Positions 9,177 through 18,366 are shown, counted from the first letter of the stretch. The stretch: DNA of 64,000 nt from Bog-159 sp035499555 (GCA_035499555.1 DATJYO010000073.1:62001-126000); one strand, 5' to 3'. Made by a program: numbers and translations. Notes: generated by a model from the sequence alone, not told the origin.

Positions 9177-11627
9177 TCACTCATCGTGCAGGGAGGTGAG
9201 CGGGTCCACTTGCGCGGCGCGGCGCGCGGGGGCCAACGAAGCCAGCAGTGTGATGGCGAGCAGCAGCAGCGGGACGGCGATGTAGATGAGTGGATCGATG
9301 TGCTGGAATTCGAAGAACGAAAGCCGCGCGCTGATAAAGGGGCAGACGTAGAAGGCTGCCAGCAGGCCGACGGCGACCCCCGCCAATCCCGGGCGCAAGC
9401 CTTGCCGCAACACCATCCACACCACGTCCTCACGCCTGGCGCCCAGGGCCATGCGGATGCCGATCTCGCGCGTGCGCCGGCTGACCGAGTAGGCTACCAA
9501 CCCATATAGCCCGACTGCCGACAGGATCAAACCCATCACGCCCATGCCGCCGACCAGATCCACGATGATGTCAGACGTCTTGATGGCCCGCAGGGTGTAC
9601 AGGTCGTGCATGGTGCGGGAGTCGAAGAGGGGCATGTCCGGGTCCAGCTTGCGCACCTCCTCGCGCAGCACGGGAGCGATGGCGCCGGCATCCTGGGCTG
9701 CGGATTCGGTCAGCACGGAAGCCTTGGAAACCGGGTGCTGGCGAAAGGGCAGGTAGACGAAGTCGACGGGAGGCTCGGCGATCCAAAGATATTTTGCTTT
9801 TCTGGCGATGCCCACGACTTGGACCAGCGGCGCGCCGGCAGTGCCGAGATGGAAGCGCTTGCCCAGCGCATCGCCCTTCCAATAGTGATTCGCCATCTGC
9901 TCGTTCACCACGGCGACCAGCGGCGTCCCTTCCTGATCTGTTTCCAGAAAACCGCGCCCGTGCAGAATCGGAATGTTCATGGTTTGGAAATATCCGTCGC
10001 TGACATAGTTGCAAAATGTAACGATGGCTTGTTCGCCGCGCGGCAACTGCCAGCCTTCCGGGACCACGCCTACGCTCGCCACAGCGTCCTGCATTGGCGC
10101 GGAAGAGGCGAGGGCGGCTGATTGCACGCCAGGCGCCGAGCGCATATGGTGGAGCAGGTCCCGATAAAAGCGCGTCGATTGATCTGCCGAGTAGTTGGCC
10201 ATTTGGGTATCGATGCTGGTGAGGAAGAGATGATCGGTGCGATAGCCCGGTCCCGGCAACAGTTGCTCGCGAAAACCCTCGATCAGGGCGGCGGAAATGG
10301 CCAGCAGGACCAGCGAGAGAGCCACCTGGCCGGCCACCAGGGCATTGCGGCCACAGACGCGGGGCTTGCCGGCGCTGTCCGCATCGGCCGATTTGAGGGC
10401 CGGCACCAGGTCGGGACGACTGGCACGCAGGGCGGGCGCCAGGCCGAAAAGGAGAGTGCTCAGCACCGAAACCAGCAGCGTAAAGTACAGGACCCGTGGA
10501 TTCACTCCGGCGTCAAAGAGATACGGCACGTCGGTGGGGACCGGGAACCGGTGCCAGAATTCGCCCAGGGCTCCGGCCATCAGCACGCCGCCCACTCCGC
10601 CCGCGATGGCCACCAGCAGATTCTCGAGCAAAAGCTGCCGCATGAGAGCACCACGGCCCGCGCCGATAGCCAGCCGCACCGCGATTTCGCGTGTACGCGC
10701 GCGGGCCCGGCTCAGCAGCAGCCCCGCTACGTTGGCGCAGGCCACCAGGAGCACGCACAGGCCCAACAGGCAGAGCATGGCGGTCATTGCCATTTGGGCC
10801 GGTCCCTGCGCGATGCGAAACTGCATTTCCGTCTCGACCTGCAGGCGCTGATCGCGCCGATCCTGGGCGTGCAACTTCTGAAGGCCGGGGGAGAGGGACG
10901 CAATATCCGCGTAGGCCTGCTGAAAGCTGACGTCTGGCTTCAGACGGCCCTTGATGAAAAGCCAGCCGAAGTCGCGATCGTGCAAAAGATTCTTGGTGGT
11001 CATGCGCGGCGACATGGCCAGCGGAACGAATAGCTGCGCCCGCATGATTCCGTCGATGCCGGTAAAATGTTCGGGCGCCACGCCGATGACGGAGAACTCG
11101 ATGCGATTGATCCGGATGTGGGAGCCGAGGACCGAGGGATTGGCGCCGAATTGGCTGATCCAGAAATCGTGGCCTAGCATGACTACCGCGTCCCGCCCTT
11201 CGACCCGGTCTTCCTCCGGGCGAAATCCGCGGCCCACCGCGGGCTCCACGCCCAGCACGCGAAAGAAGTTGCCCGAAACATACAGGCCCCACTTCATGCG
11301 TGGCTGAGTGGCCGCGTTCGGGCTGAATCCAAAGAAGGAATAGGACGCTGCTACCAGCCCATCGAAGGTGCGATTGCGGTCGCGCAGGTCCACATAGTCC
11401 GGGTAGGAAATGGGCGGGTTCATGCCGAAAGGTGCGGACTTGGCGGTGTTGATGACCACCACGCGATCCGGGTTGAGCACCGGCAGCGGGCGCAGCAACA
11501 TGCCGTTGGCGAAGCTGAACATGGCCGAAGTGGCGCCGATGCCGAGGGCCAGCGAGCAAATGGCCACCGCTGTAAAGCCGGGGTCTTTGCGGAGCACCCG
11601 GAAGGCGTGACGCACGGATGGCAACAT
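9177..11627 (-). CDS. ADOP-family ABC transporter permease (MacB/FtsX type)
   Basis: This 816-residue membrane protein has the duplicated FtsX architecture of acidobacterial permeases. It consists of an N-terminal transmembrane helix (AICSLALGIGATSAMFSF), a MacB-like periplasmic domain, three helices near residues 280-400, a second helix plus periplasmic domain (VAGQVALSLVLLAIS), and three C-terminal helices. RTREIAVRLAIGAGR and RTREIGIRMALGARR are the paired cytoplasmic coupling motifs, and APARRAAQVDPLTSLHDE is the terminal signature. No ATPase gene is adjacent, which is usual for this family in Acidobacteriota. The ATG at 11627 was chosen because AAAGGAGCG lies 6-8 bases upstream. The substrate is unknown; related MacB proteins perform mechanotransmission or efflux. 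Confidence 0.88.
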   Translation of the reverse strand: MLPSVRHAFRVLRKDPGFTAVAICSLALGIGATSAMFSFANGMLLRPLPVLNPDRVVVINTAKSAPFGMNPPISYPDYVDLRDRNRTFDGLVAASYSFFGFSPNAATQPRMKWGLYVSGNFFRVLGVEPAVGRGFRPEEDRVEGRDAVVMLGHDFWISQFGANPSVLGSHIRINRIEFSVIGVAPEHFTGIDGIMRAQLFVPLAMSPRMTTKNLLHDRDFGWLFIKGRLKPDVSFQQAYADIASLSPGLQKLHAQDRRDQRLQVETEMQFRIAQGPAQMAMTAMLCLLGLCVLLVACANVAGLLLSRARARTREIAVRLAIGAGRGALMRQLLLENLLVAIAGGVGGVLMAGALGEFWHRFPVPTDVPYLFDAGVNPRVLYFTLLVSVLSTLLFGLAPALRASRPDLVPALKSADADSAGKPRVCGRNALVAGQVALSLVLLAISAALIEGFREQLLPGPGYRTDHLFLTSIDTQMANYSADQSTRFYRDLLHHMRSAPGVQSAALASSAPMQDAVASVGVVPEGWQLPRGEQAIVTFCNYVSDGYFQTMNIPILHGRGFLETDQEGTPLVAVVNEQMANHYWKGDALGKRFHLGTAGAPLVQVVGIARKAKYLWIAEPPVDFVYLPFRQHPVSKASVLTESAAQDAGAIAPVLREEVRKLDPDMPLFDSRTMHDLYTLRAIKTSDIIVDLVGGMGVMGLILSAVGLYGLVAYSVSRRTREIGIRMALGARREDVVWMVLRQGLRPGLAGVAVGLLAAFYVCPFISARLSFFEFQHIDPLIYIAVPLLLLAITLLASLAPARRAAQVDPLTSLHDE

Positions 11628-12006
11628 GGGATCGCTCCTTTCGCACTCGAGTCCCGGCAAGGACCGAGCACTTCGGGTGCCGTGAGGGAGAGTCGTACGA
11701 ACTAATCATATCAGTAATTAAGATCTCTAACTACTGTTATGCGTGTTCGTTTGTGGGATTGGACGGTGTTCTTACGCTGGCAGCTACACCGAGCGATCAC
11801 AATTTAATAACTAATCAGGCCCGTTAGTCCTTTATATCCCGCGGCTAGAAATGAAGTCCAAAGAGAGGCAGCCGTCGGAAGATAACGCACCCCGTAACCG
11901 TAATGTAACAATCCAGCGGGTCTTGCGGTACCCGTGACACTTGAATGCCGGTTGGTTTAACGGGCCGCTATCGCGAGCGCAGCGATCGGGAGATGGACCT
12001 CCGTCA
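11628..12006. other. Intergenic region, AT-rich; no gene seen
   Basis: This is a 379-base gap between two minus-strand genes. Bases about 11695-11830 are clearly more AT-rich than the surroundings and probably hold the promoter of the ADOP permease. No coding frame with recognisable content, no RNA gene and no strong inverted repeat were found. Confidence 0.5.
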
Positions 12007-12963
12007 TCAGGTTTTCGGCGGTCCCGGTTCGGTCCTGTTCACGGCGGGCGCCGGCGCAGCGTCATTGGCGGCCATCAAATGCGCCAGCATCCTGCCGTGA
12101 GCGCCGTCCGGCAGCAGAGTGAGCCGGGTTTTGGAGGCCAGAAGCCGCTGCGTCTCCAGAACATCGAAGAGCACACCGGCGACCTCCGGCTCGCGGGCGA
12201 CTTCCTGAAAGGCCCGGCCTACCGTAGCCGGACGAATGGCGGCAGCCTTGGCGAATTCAATGGCGGCCTCCCGTTCTGCGGAACTGGTGATGACGCTCAC
12301 TTGATTCGCGCCTGCCTGCTTGATTGCCGACGTCACCTGGCGGAGCCGGTTTACTACTTTTTCCTCGATCTGGCGTATCATCCCCGCGTCGCGAAAGTGA
12401 ACCTTCCGGATGTACACCGATCCCAGTTGATAGCCCCATTCCTGCGATTTTCCAGTCACCTCGGCGCGCACGGTCTGGCTCATGCTGTGGCGGGTTTGCA
12501 GCATTTCCGCCAAGGGCATGTTGCTGAGGCATCTGACGGTCGGGCTGCTGACGTTGGCGCGCAAGGAGCCACGCGGGTCGGTGTTTTTGAACAGGAACGC
12601 TACAGGGTTGTTGATCCACATCTCGTACCAGATGCCGATACCCATCGGCGCCCCTTCCTCGGAGTTCACCGGCTGGCTGCGAAGATACTCCTGATCCAGC
12701 CGCAGGTCGAGCTCGTGGCAGGTCCCGAGCAGGTTGACGATGAACGCCGCGCCGCCGAGAGTCGCAGGCAGAAAATGAAGGCCGGGTTCGTCGAGCACGC
12801 CGACGACACGTCCGAAGAGCACATAGACGCGGCAGGTTCTTTCGCGGACCACGGCGTACAGGCCGAAGACTCTGGCGATACCCAGGATCAACGGTTCGAG
12901 AATGAAAGGTGCGATGAACGCGAGCAACAGCCCGATCACCCCATCGACAGATTGCAGAGTCAT
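12007..12963 (-). CDS. SPFH/Band 7 domain protein (second of pair)
   Basis: This 318-residue membrane-anchored protein has an N-terminal hydrophobic stretch (GLLLAFIAPFILEPLILGIARVFGLYAVV) followed by an SPFH/prohibitin-type domain with the characteristic early segment ERTCRVYVLFGRVVGVLDEPGLHFLP. Later come the GYQLGSVYIRKVHFRD segment and an Ala/Glu-rich helix (TSSAEREAAIEFAKAAA). SPFH proteins form ring-shaped scaffolds in membrane microdomains, often as heteromers like HflK/HflC. The start codon shares one base with the stop of the preceding SPFH gene (TAATG), so the two are translationally coupled and probably assemble together. Confidence 0.8.
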   Translation of the reverse strand: MTLQSVDGVIGLLLAFIAPFILEPLILGIARVFGLYAVVRERTCRVYVLFGRVVGVLDEPGLHFLPATLGGAAFIVNLLGTCHELDLRLDQEYLRSQPVNSEEGAPMGIGIWYEMWINNPVAFLFKNTDPRGSLRANVSSPTVRCLSNMPLAEMLQTRHSMSQTVRAEVTGKSQEWGYQLGSVYIRKVHFRDAGMIRQIEEKVVNRLRQVTSAIKQAGANQVSVITSSAEREAAIEFAKAAAIRPATVGRAFQEVAREPEVAGVLFDVLETQRLLASKTRLTLLPDGAHGRMLAHLMAANDAAPAPAVNRTEPGPPKT

Positions 12964-13973
12964 TACTTGGATACCTCCTTGTAGGTCTGCACGGCCTTGT
13001 CATAGAGGGCCAGCTTGACGTTTCTCAGGTACGCCTGCAGGACCGATTGTCCGCCGGAGTGTAAAGCGGCCAGCTCCGCCGCGAGGGACTTGATGGGTTC
13101 CACCTCCGCCTGCGCCTTGAGAGTCTCAATTTCCACCGCCCGCCGCGATTGCACCACCCTCTGGTCGGCCGCGGCTTGCGCCAGGCTGATGTCGCTGGAT
13201 ACCTGGTTGTGCGCGGTGTTGATGGCGGCCAGGGCCGATTCCACGTCGGGGGGCGGATCGATTCCGGTGATCAACGAGGCGTCAAAAATGACGCCATAGC
13301 GCGCGGGTGTGGCACGGCACTCCGAATCCATATATTCGTTGAGATCCCGCAGGTTCTTTCGCAGGTCATTGATGGATACGCCGGTCATTTCTGCGCCAGC
13401 CAGAGAAGCGGCATCCGGATCCGCCGGTGGCGCCGCGGTGGCGGGTGCGGCGGACTTAGCTTCGAAGTTGGCGATACGCTGCCGCAGCACCGAAACGAAA
13501 TAGGCCATCACGTGGACGAACGGCCTCTTGATCCCAAACAGGAAGGCATACAGATTCGATTCGCTGACGCGATATCGGATCTGGCCCGTGAGACCGGTAT
13601 TGAGCTGGTCTTTGGTCACCGCCTCGAGGCGCGTTCCGGCTTCGTTCGCGGTCGCGTCTTCAGGATCCAACGCCATGTTCACGGTGACCGTCGCGATGGA
13701 GACCTTTTGGACCCGCTCCCAGGGCATTCTGAAATACGGCCCGCCCGGCTGAATCACCCGGACCTGCGGGTAACAGTAACGGTCCCTCTCTTCCGGACGT
13801 AGCGACTCGGCGATGGGATCCTCCAGCGTGGTCTTCTTCCCTACGCGCACGGCCCGGCCGAAGCTGGTTTTCACGGCGCGCTCGTTCTGATCGACGGTGT
13901 AGAGCCCCATGACCAGGAAGCGGACGACGAACCACGCCAGCAATCCCAAGGGAACTCCAATCAGTAATGGCAT
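12963..13973 (-). CDS. SPFH/Band 7 domain protein (first of pair)
   Basis: This 336-residue protein has a single N-terminal membrane anchor (LLIGVPLGLLAWFVVRFLVM) followed directly by YTVDQNERAVKTSFGRAVRV, the hallmark opening of an SPFH/stomatin domain. The domain runs to about residue 220 with an Ala/Pro-rich insertion near 175-190. A long Ala/Glu/Gln-rich coiled coil (AQAAADQRVVQSRRAVEIETLKAQAEVE) occupies about residues 255-300. The ATG at 13973 is favoured over the TTG at 13976 because GGAGGT is 6 bases upstream of the ATG. It is the first gene of a two-gene operon. Confidence 0.82.
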   Translation of the reverse strand: MPLLIGVPLGLLAWFVVRFLVMGLYTVDQNERAVKTSFGRAVRVGKKTTLEDPIAESLRPEERDRYCYPQVRVIQPGGPYFRMPWERVQKVSIATVTVNMALDPEDATANEAGTRLEAVTKDQLNTGLTGQIRYRVSESNLYAFLFGIKRPFVHVMAYFVSVLRQRIANFEAKSAAPATAAPPADPDAASLAGAEMTGVSINDLRKNLRDLNEYMDSECRATPARYGVIFDASLITGIDPPPDVESALAAINTAHNQVSSDISLAQAAADQRVVQSRRAVEIETLKAQAEVEPIKSLAAELAALHSGGQSVLQAYLRNVKLALYDKAVQTYKEVSK

Positions 13974-14141
13974 CAACTCACCTCCGCGTTGTAAGCGAAT
14001 CGTAACAATCGGGAATCTGCCGCCAGATTCCGGCGCTCAACGATACGATATGGGACTTCACGGTCTGAATGCAATGTTGAGGGTATTAGGTTAACCGTGA
14101 CTATCGAGGGTTAACAGAGGGAAAGGATGCTAAAAGCCGCC

Positions 14142-14177
14142 AAACCGGGCAAGCTTCCGGAAGGCTCGTCCGGTTTT
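14142..14177. other. Perfect-arm hairpin with T-run in divergent intergenic region
   Basis: The arms AAACCGG (14142-14148) and CCGGTTT (14170-14176) are perfectly complementary, with a partly self-complementary centre (AGCTTCCGGAAGGCT) and a short T run. It resembles a rho-independent terminator but sits between divergent genes, upstream of the gene at 14248, where a terminator or attenuator-like role is only a guess. Confidence 0.4.
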
Positions 14178-14247
14178 ATGCGGGCAACAAGCGCTCTATG
14201 GTCGAAGGCGCGGCCCGGTAGCCGAAGAGCGTGCTATCGTACGCCAG

Positions 14248-14673
14248 ATGAGCGACGAGATTGCCGCAGTGAGATCTTTCTTTACTGGATATGAGGCGGC
14301 CAACGCCATATTCGATGTGGAGCAGATTGCCGCCTGTTACGCTGACATCTTCATGTTCGGTGGGCCAGAAGGCGCTCAGTGCGTGAAGAAAGAAGACTTC
14401 CTGAAAGTCCTCCCTCGGCGCAGAGAATTCTTTCGGTCGCGAGGATTAGTCTCCTCGACCATCGAAGCTCTTGAATCCGCTGCGCTGGACTCGAAGTACA
14501 CGCTGGTAAAAGTGATCTGGAATATGCGTTTTGACCGCGGCGCAAACGGCCCGATATATAGCCAAAACTCCGCCTCGTATGTCCTTTCGCGAACGGATGG
14601 CCGCTTTTGGATTGTTTTTCAGATCGATCACCAGGAATTGGAAAAGAGGGTGCAAGAGCTGCGTCTGGAGTGA
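14248..14673 (+). CDS. SnoaL/NTF2-like protein
   Basis: This 141-residue protein has the pattern of NTF2-like (SnoaL/DUF4440) folds: an N-terminal helix (AAVRSFFTGYEAANAIFDVEQIAACY) followed by DIFMFGGPEG, a central helix, and three long strands (YTLVKVIWNMRFDRG, ASYVLSRTDGRFWIVFQIDHQELE). Such proteins are small isomerases, cyclases or ligand binders. No catalytic dyad can be named here. It is monocistronic and followed by a weak hairpin. Confidence 0.7.
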   Translation: MSDEIAAVRSFFTGYEAANAIFDVEQIAACYADIFMFGGPEGAQCVKKEDFLKVLPRRREFFRSRGLVSSTIEALESAALDSKYTLVKVIWNMRFDRGANGPIYSQNSASYVLSRTDGRFWIVFQIDHQELEKRVQELRLE

Positions 14674-14693
14674 TCCCCGCGAAATTACGGGGA
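14674..14693 (+). terminator. Weak hairpin after the NTF2-like gene
   Basis: TCCCCG (14674-14679) pairs perfectly with CGGGGA (14688-14693) across an 8-base loop immediately after the stop codon. There is no T run, so this is at best a weak terminator or an RNA 3'-end stabiliser. Confidence 0.3.
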
Positions 14694-14782
14694 CTGGTTA
14701 GGATACATCCATCAATCGAATATGGTTCCTCAGCCGGCCAAGTTTGTTCAATAAATTGGCGCGATCAGTTTCTTCAAACCCC

Positions 14783-14811
14783 TTGTAATTGACCACCGGT
14801 CACTGTATACT
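14783..14811 (+). promoter_or_regulatory. Sigma70-like promoter for the 14846-16723 operon
   Basis: TTGTAA (14783-14788) and TATACT (14806-14811) are separated by exactly 17 bases, close to the consensus for housekeeping sigma. The first gene starts 34 bases downstream with an AGGACGG ribosome binding site. Confidence 0.55.
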
Positions 14812-14845
14812 CGGTTGAAATTTCACAATAGGACGGCAAAAGTCC

Positions 14846-15169
14846 ATGCGCGGATTAGTGGCTCTAGCCCGGTGGGAACTCATCATCTTATTTACCGGTT
14901 TCGCGGCTATTATCTTGGCCAAGCTGTTAGCGGGGGGCATCCGCATGACGGGTCTGCTTCAGGGTACGGCCGGTTTTAGCCCGGGCCGGGCGCAACTGCT
15001 CGTTTTCACGGTTTTCGTCGCTATGGACTATCTGATTCGGGTAATTCACAGTCCTTCCGCGACGGCCCTTCCCAGTATCTCGCCGGCCATCGTAGGGGTT
15101 CTGGGCGGCAGCCAGGCGGTTTACCTCGGCGGAAAGGCGTGGTCTTTGTTAAGGAGGAACCAACAGTGA
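14846..15169 (+). CDS. Small two/three-helix membrane protein (module A of a paired family)
   Basis: This 107-residue protein has an N-terminal helix (ELIILFTGFAAIILAKLLAGG) and then a module reading GRAQLLVFTVFVAMDYLI...PAIVGVLGGSQAVYLGGKAW. The same pattern (R-x-Q-L-L-x-F-T, a hydrophobic helix, a Pro-rich turn, then L-G-x-S-x-x-x-Y-x-x-x-K) recurs in the next gene, so the two are probably paralogous membrane modules. I know no named function. The stop overlaps the GTG start of the next gene (GTGA). Confidence 0.65.
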   Translation: MRGLVALARWELIILFTGFAAIILAKLLAGGIRMTGLLQGTAGFSPGRAQLLVFTVFVAMDYLIRVIHSPSATALPSISPAIVGVLGGSQAVYLGGKAWSLLRRNQQ

Positions 15170-15855
15170 AGGGGAAAACGAATTGGGAATTCACGGTGGC
15201 GCTTGTGGCGGCCGTAATCGCGGCGATTCTCATTGCCTCACCCGTCTTACCCGGCGAGCCGGCATTGAAACTGAAACTTGCAATTGGCTATGGTTTGCTG
15301 ATCCTGGTGTTCATGTTCGGGCTGGCCGTCCTTATCGAAATCGTCAGGGGCAGGATTGACATCAGTGAATTGCTCGAAGAGGTGGATGGCGGCGCCAGCA
15401 TGTCCCGCTTTCAGTTGCTGATCTTTACATTCGTGATCGCGCTGAGCCTGTTTCTTATGGTGGCGGCGCAAGAGAAATTTCCGGCGGTTCCCCCGGAGGT
15501 ACTGACCCTGCTCGGAATCAGCGCGAGCACTTATGCGGTGAGCAAGGGGATTCAGATGAGCAATCCCTCACAAGCTGCCGGGCTGACACTTATGCCGACC
15601 ACGCTGGGACCTCCGGCCGCGGGCGCTGCCCTCCCTGCAACCAGTTTTACGGCCAGCTTAGTGAATACGCCCCCGGGGACTCCGATGCCCGCTTTGACCT
15701 GGTCCCTCGATGCGCCCGCCCATGGGACCCTCACGCCGCAATCGTCTAACATAGCCCTGTACACTCCGGCGACTGGCATAGCATCCGGCACGAAGGTGAC
15801 GATCCGCGCGCAGGCCGCCGGTTACGAAGATGGGACAGCCGTCGTCACATATTAG
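15166..15855 (+). CDS. Membrane protein with paired module and C-terminal Ig-like domain
   Basis: The product is 229 residues. Two hydrophobic helices (FTVALVAAVIAAILIAS, AIGYGLLILVFMFGLAVLI) precede the module SRFQLLIFTFVIALSLFLM...PEVLTLLGISASTYAVSKG, matching the upstream protein. Residues from about 145 form a Thr/Pro/Ala-rich Ig-like or Big-type beta domain (LTWSLDAPAHGTL, ASGTKVTIRAQAAGYEDGTAVVTY). The GTG at 15166 is preceded by AAGGAGG and overlaps the previous stop. I infer a membrane-anchored protein presenting a beta domain, but the side of the membrane is not determined. The function is unknown. Confidence 0.65.
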   Translation: MKGKTNWEFTVALVAAVIAAILIASPVLPGEPALKLKLAIGYGLLILVFMFGLAVLIEIVRGRIDISELLEEVDGGASMSRFQLLIFTFVIALSLFLMVAAQEKFPAVPPEVLTLLGISASTYAVSKGIQMSNPSQAAGLTLMPTTLGPPAAGAALPATSFTASLVNTPPGTPMPALTWSLDAPAHGTLTPQSSNIALYTPATGIASGTKVTIRAQAAGYEDGTAVVTY

Positions 15856-15868
15856 ACGGGTTGCCATT

Positions 15869-16723
15869 ATGAGGTCCGCAAACGCTCTGGCTCTTTTACC
15901 GCTGGCAATCGGCGTGGTGAATGAAGCCGCGCGAGTTCCAGGCCCACATCGAATTCCGCCCGAGACGAGCCAGACGGCCGCGGGCTGCAACGTGCCGTCA
16001 CTCGCGGATTGTCCTGTGAACGGATGCGCACCACCGGGGAGCGGCCACGCCGCTCTGAATCAAAGAAAGCGGACGATACCGGGGGGCGGCTCTCCGACGG
16101 TGCTCACTTTCGCGGATTTCAAACAGCTCCAGACCGAAGCCGGAGTGTTGTTTCCGCCAAAACGAGAGTTGGAGATTCCGGCGGCCGATCGCGCCAAGCT
16201 CTCCGATCTCAAGTACTCCACAGGAACCGTCTCCGAAGGCGACCTGGTTCAAGCGATCGGCTTCATTGTGGCCGATCCTCGTCCCGAGGCCGGCGAATCT
16301 GTGAATTGCGGCTTGACTGGAATGGAGAACAACGACTTTCACATTCCCCTAGGACCCGCCGTCGGCCCGGATATGGACTTTCAAGGCATCGTTGTCGAAA
16401 TGATTCCGCAAGATCGCAATCCGAACTGGACGATACCCAGGCTCCAGGACGTTCAAAGCAAAAACCTTCAGATCCGCGTTACCGGTCAGTTGCTCTACGA
16501 CAGCATTCACGTTCCGAATTCGGATCCCGGCCATGTCATCGGCGGTCAGCCGCATCGCATGTCGTTGTGGGAGGTGCACCCGGTTACCGAGTTCCTGGTC
16601 TGCGCCATGGAAGATGGATCGCCTAAGGCCCGCTGCGACCCATCCAGGGCCGCTGATTGGCTCCCTATCGAAAACTATCCCGCGCCGCCACCCGGGCATG
16701 CCACGGAGCCGGGCTCGCGCTGA
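15869..16723 (+). CDS. Uncharacterised protein, third gene of the paired-module operon
   Basis: The product is 284 residues. The N-terminus is weakly hydrophobic (NALALLPLAIGVV) and may be an export signal. The body contains GDLVQAIGFIVADPRPEAGES, NDFHIPLG, FQGIVVEMIPQ, IRVTGQLLYDSIHV and SLWEVHPVTEFLVC. These look like a conserved beta-barrel (OB-like) core with a conserved HPVT segment. I recognise the general appearance as a widespread hypothetical family but cannot name an activity. It starts 13 bases after the Ig-like membrane protein and shares its operon. Confidence 0.6.
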   Translation: MRSANALALLPLAIGVVNEAARVPGPHRIPPETSQTAAGCNVPSLADCPVNGCAPPGSGHAALNQRKRTIPGGGSPTVLTFADFKQLQTEAGVLFPPKRELEIPAADRAKLSDLKYSTGTVSEGDLVQAIGFIVADPRPEAGESVNCGLTGMENNDFHIPLGPAVGPDMDFQGIVVEMIPQDRNPNWTIPRLQDVQSKNLQIRVTGQLLYDSIHVPNSDPGHVIGGQPHRMSLWEVHPVTEFLVCAMEDGSPKARCDPSRAADWLPIENYPAPPPGHATEPGSR

Positions 16724-16785
16724 TAGCTGCTGCGAAATCCCGTACCACCAGCGACCTGCCGCCGCGGATATGATATGTTGCACTC

Positions 16786-18303
16786 GTGCGCTTCGCATTT
16801 CTATTTGCGGCCACTACAACCGCCTGCTTCTGTGCCGCGCCCATGGGTTGGAACTCGTGGAACAGTTTCGCCAATATCGTAAATTCTCAGATCGTTCAGC
16901 AGCAAGCCCAAGCTTTGGTGGCGAATGGGATGAAGGACGCCGGTTACGAGTATGTCGTCATCGACGAAGGCTGGTGGCTGGGCGAACGTGACGCCGCGGG
17001 CAACATCGTCGTCAACCCCAAACAATGGCCCGCCGTCAGGCCCGGTCAAAAAGACGGCGACATGGCCAACATCGCCGCTTACATCCACGGCTTGGGTTTG
17101 AAGGCCGGAATCTACACGGACGCCGGCCGCGACGGTTGCAGCATGTACCCCGACTCCGGCCCAAAGTACCGGCATACCGGCAGCGAAGGCCACTACGATC
17201 AGGACTTTGTGCAGTTCTCGAGATGGGGCTTCGACTATGTCAAGGTGGACTGGTGCGGCGGGGCGGAGGAGAAGCGGTCCGGCGCGGTCCAGTATGCGCT
17301 GGTCGCCCGCGCTATCGAACGCGCGGAAAAGATAACACGGCGAAGATTGTTTCTCTCCATCTGTGAGTGGGGCAGCCAGAATCCCTGGTTCTGGGCTCCG
17401 GGAGTTGCGGGAATCGAAAGCACCATCTGGCGCACGGGAGGCGACATCATCCCTCCGGTCGTTGAAAGCCTCCACGATCCCGAACACGCGAAACGCATCA
17501 TCACCCTCAAAAATGTGTTGGACTCGTTCGATGCCGGCTTCCATCCGGAAGCACAACACACCGGCTACTATAACGACCTGGACATGATGGTGATGGGGAT
17601 GCGCGGCATGACCGATGCCATGGACCGGATCCACATGGGGCTGTGGGCGATGGCCGGTGCACCGCTGATGGTGGGCTCCGACCTGACGCGGCTTTCGCCG
17701 GCCACGTTGTCTCTGTTGAAGAATCGGGAAGCGCTCGCCATTCACAATGACCCATATGGTTTACAGCCCATCAAAGTCGCCGAACCCGCTCCCGGGGTCC
17801 AGATCTTGGCAAAGCCGATGGCCGTCGCTGGAAGACGGGCCGTTGCCATACTGAACCGAACCGACCGCGCCACGCAAGTGAAGATCGATTGGGGCAGGGT
17901 GGGACTCGCTGGCGCTCCGCGATCGCTGCGCGAGGTTTGGAATGGGCGCGATTTCACGGCGGCTGATCCGGAATTCTCCGCACCCGCGCACGATCTCATG
18001 CTCCTGTCCGTGGACGGCGAAGATAAGAAACCGGCCGTGTATCTTGCGAATCGATCGGAGATCGCCGGCATTCAAGCGACGAACGGTCCCACGTTCGCCC
18101 GGCTGGAGTACGCAAATACCTCCGGTCAAGTTGCAGTGGTCCGCGTGAAAAGCACATCCGGCCTTTCCACCGCCCTCGCCCTGGATCCGACCGTTGGATC
18201 AAACACTGGCACGGTGGGCCTCCTGTTGCCCGGCGGAACCGCCGACCTGTCGTTCGAGACACATGGAGTAGCGGTGCGCCAGCTCGTCGTTTACTCCTGG
18301 TGA
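16786..18303 (+). CDS. Secreted alpha-galactosidase, glycoside hydrolase family 27
   Basis: This 505-residue exported enzyme has a GTG start and a short signal peptide (FAFLFAATTTACFCA). The GH27 TIM barrel begins with MGWNSWNSF and VVIDEGWW. The catalytic nucleophile is Asp155 (YVKVDWCGG) and the acid/base is Asp220 (WRTGGD), both at the expected places; YYNDLDMMVMG is also conserved. After the C-terminal antiparallel beta domain there is an extra beta-rich module (from about residue 415) that could be an NPCBM-like or carbohydrate-binding domain. It should release terminal alpha-linked galactose (or related sugars) outside the cytoplasmic membrane. Confidence 0.9.
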   Translation: MRFAFLFAATTTACFCAAPMGWNSWNSFANIVNSQIVQQQAQALVANGMKDAGYEYVVIDEGWWLGERDAAGNIVVNPKQWPAVRPGQKDGDMANIAAYIHGLGLKAGIYTDAGRDGCSMYPDSGPKYRHTGSEGHYDQDFVQFSRWGFDYVKVDWCGGAEEKRSGAVQYALVARAIERAEKITRRRLFLSICEWGSQNPWFWAPGVAGIESTIWRTGGDIIPPVVESLHDPEHAKRIITLKNVLDSFDAGFHPEAQHTGYYNDLDMMVMGMRGMTDAMDRIHMGLWAMAGAPLMVGSDLTRLSPATLSLLKNREALAIHNDPYGLQPIKVAEPAPGVQILAKPMAVAGRRAVAILNRTDRATQVKIDWGRVGLAGAPRSLREVWNGRDFTAADPEFSAPAHDLMLLSVDGEDKKPAVYLANRSEIAGIQATNGPTFARLEYANTSGQVAVVRVKSTSGLSTALALDPTVGSNTGTVGLLLPGGTADLSFETHGVAVRQLVVYSW

Positions 18304-18366
18304 TGGCTCCCGCGATACCAGCTCCTGGATTGAGGCACAATAGGGGAATCGAGCCCCAGACGTCGT

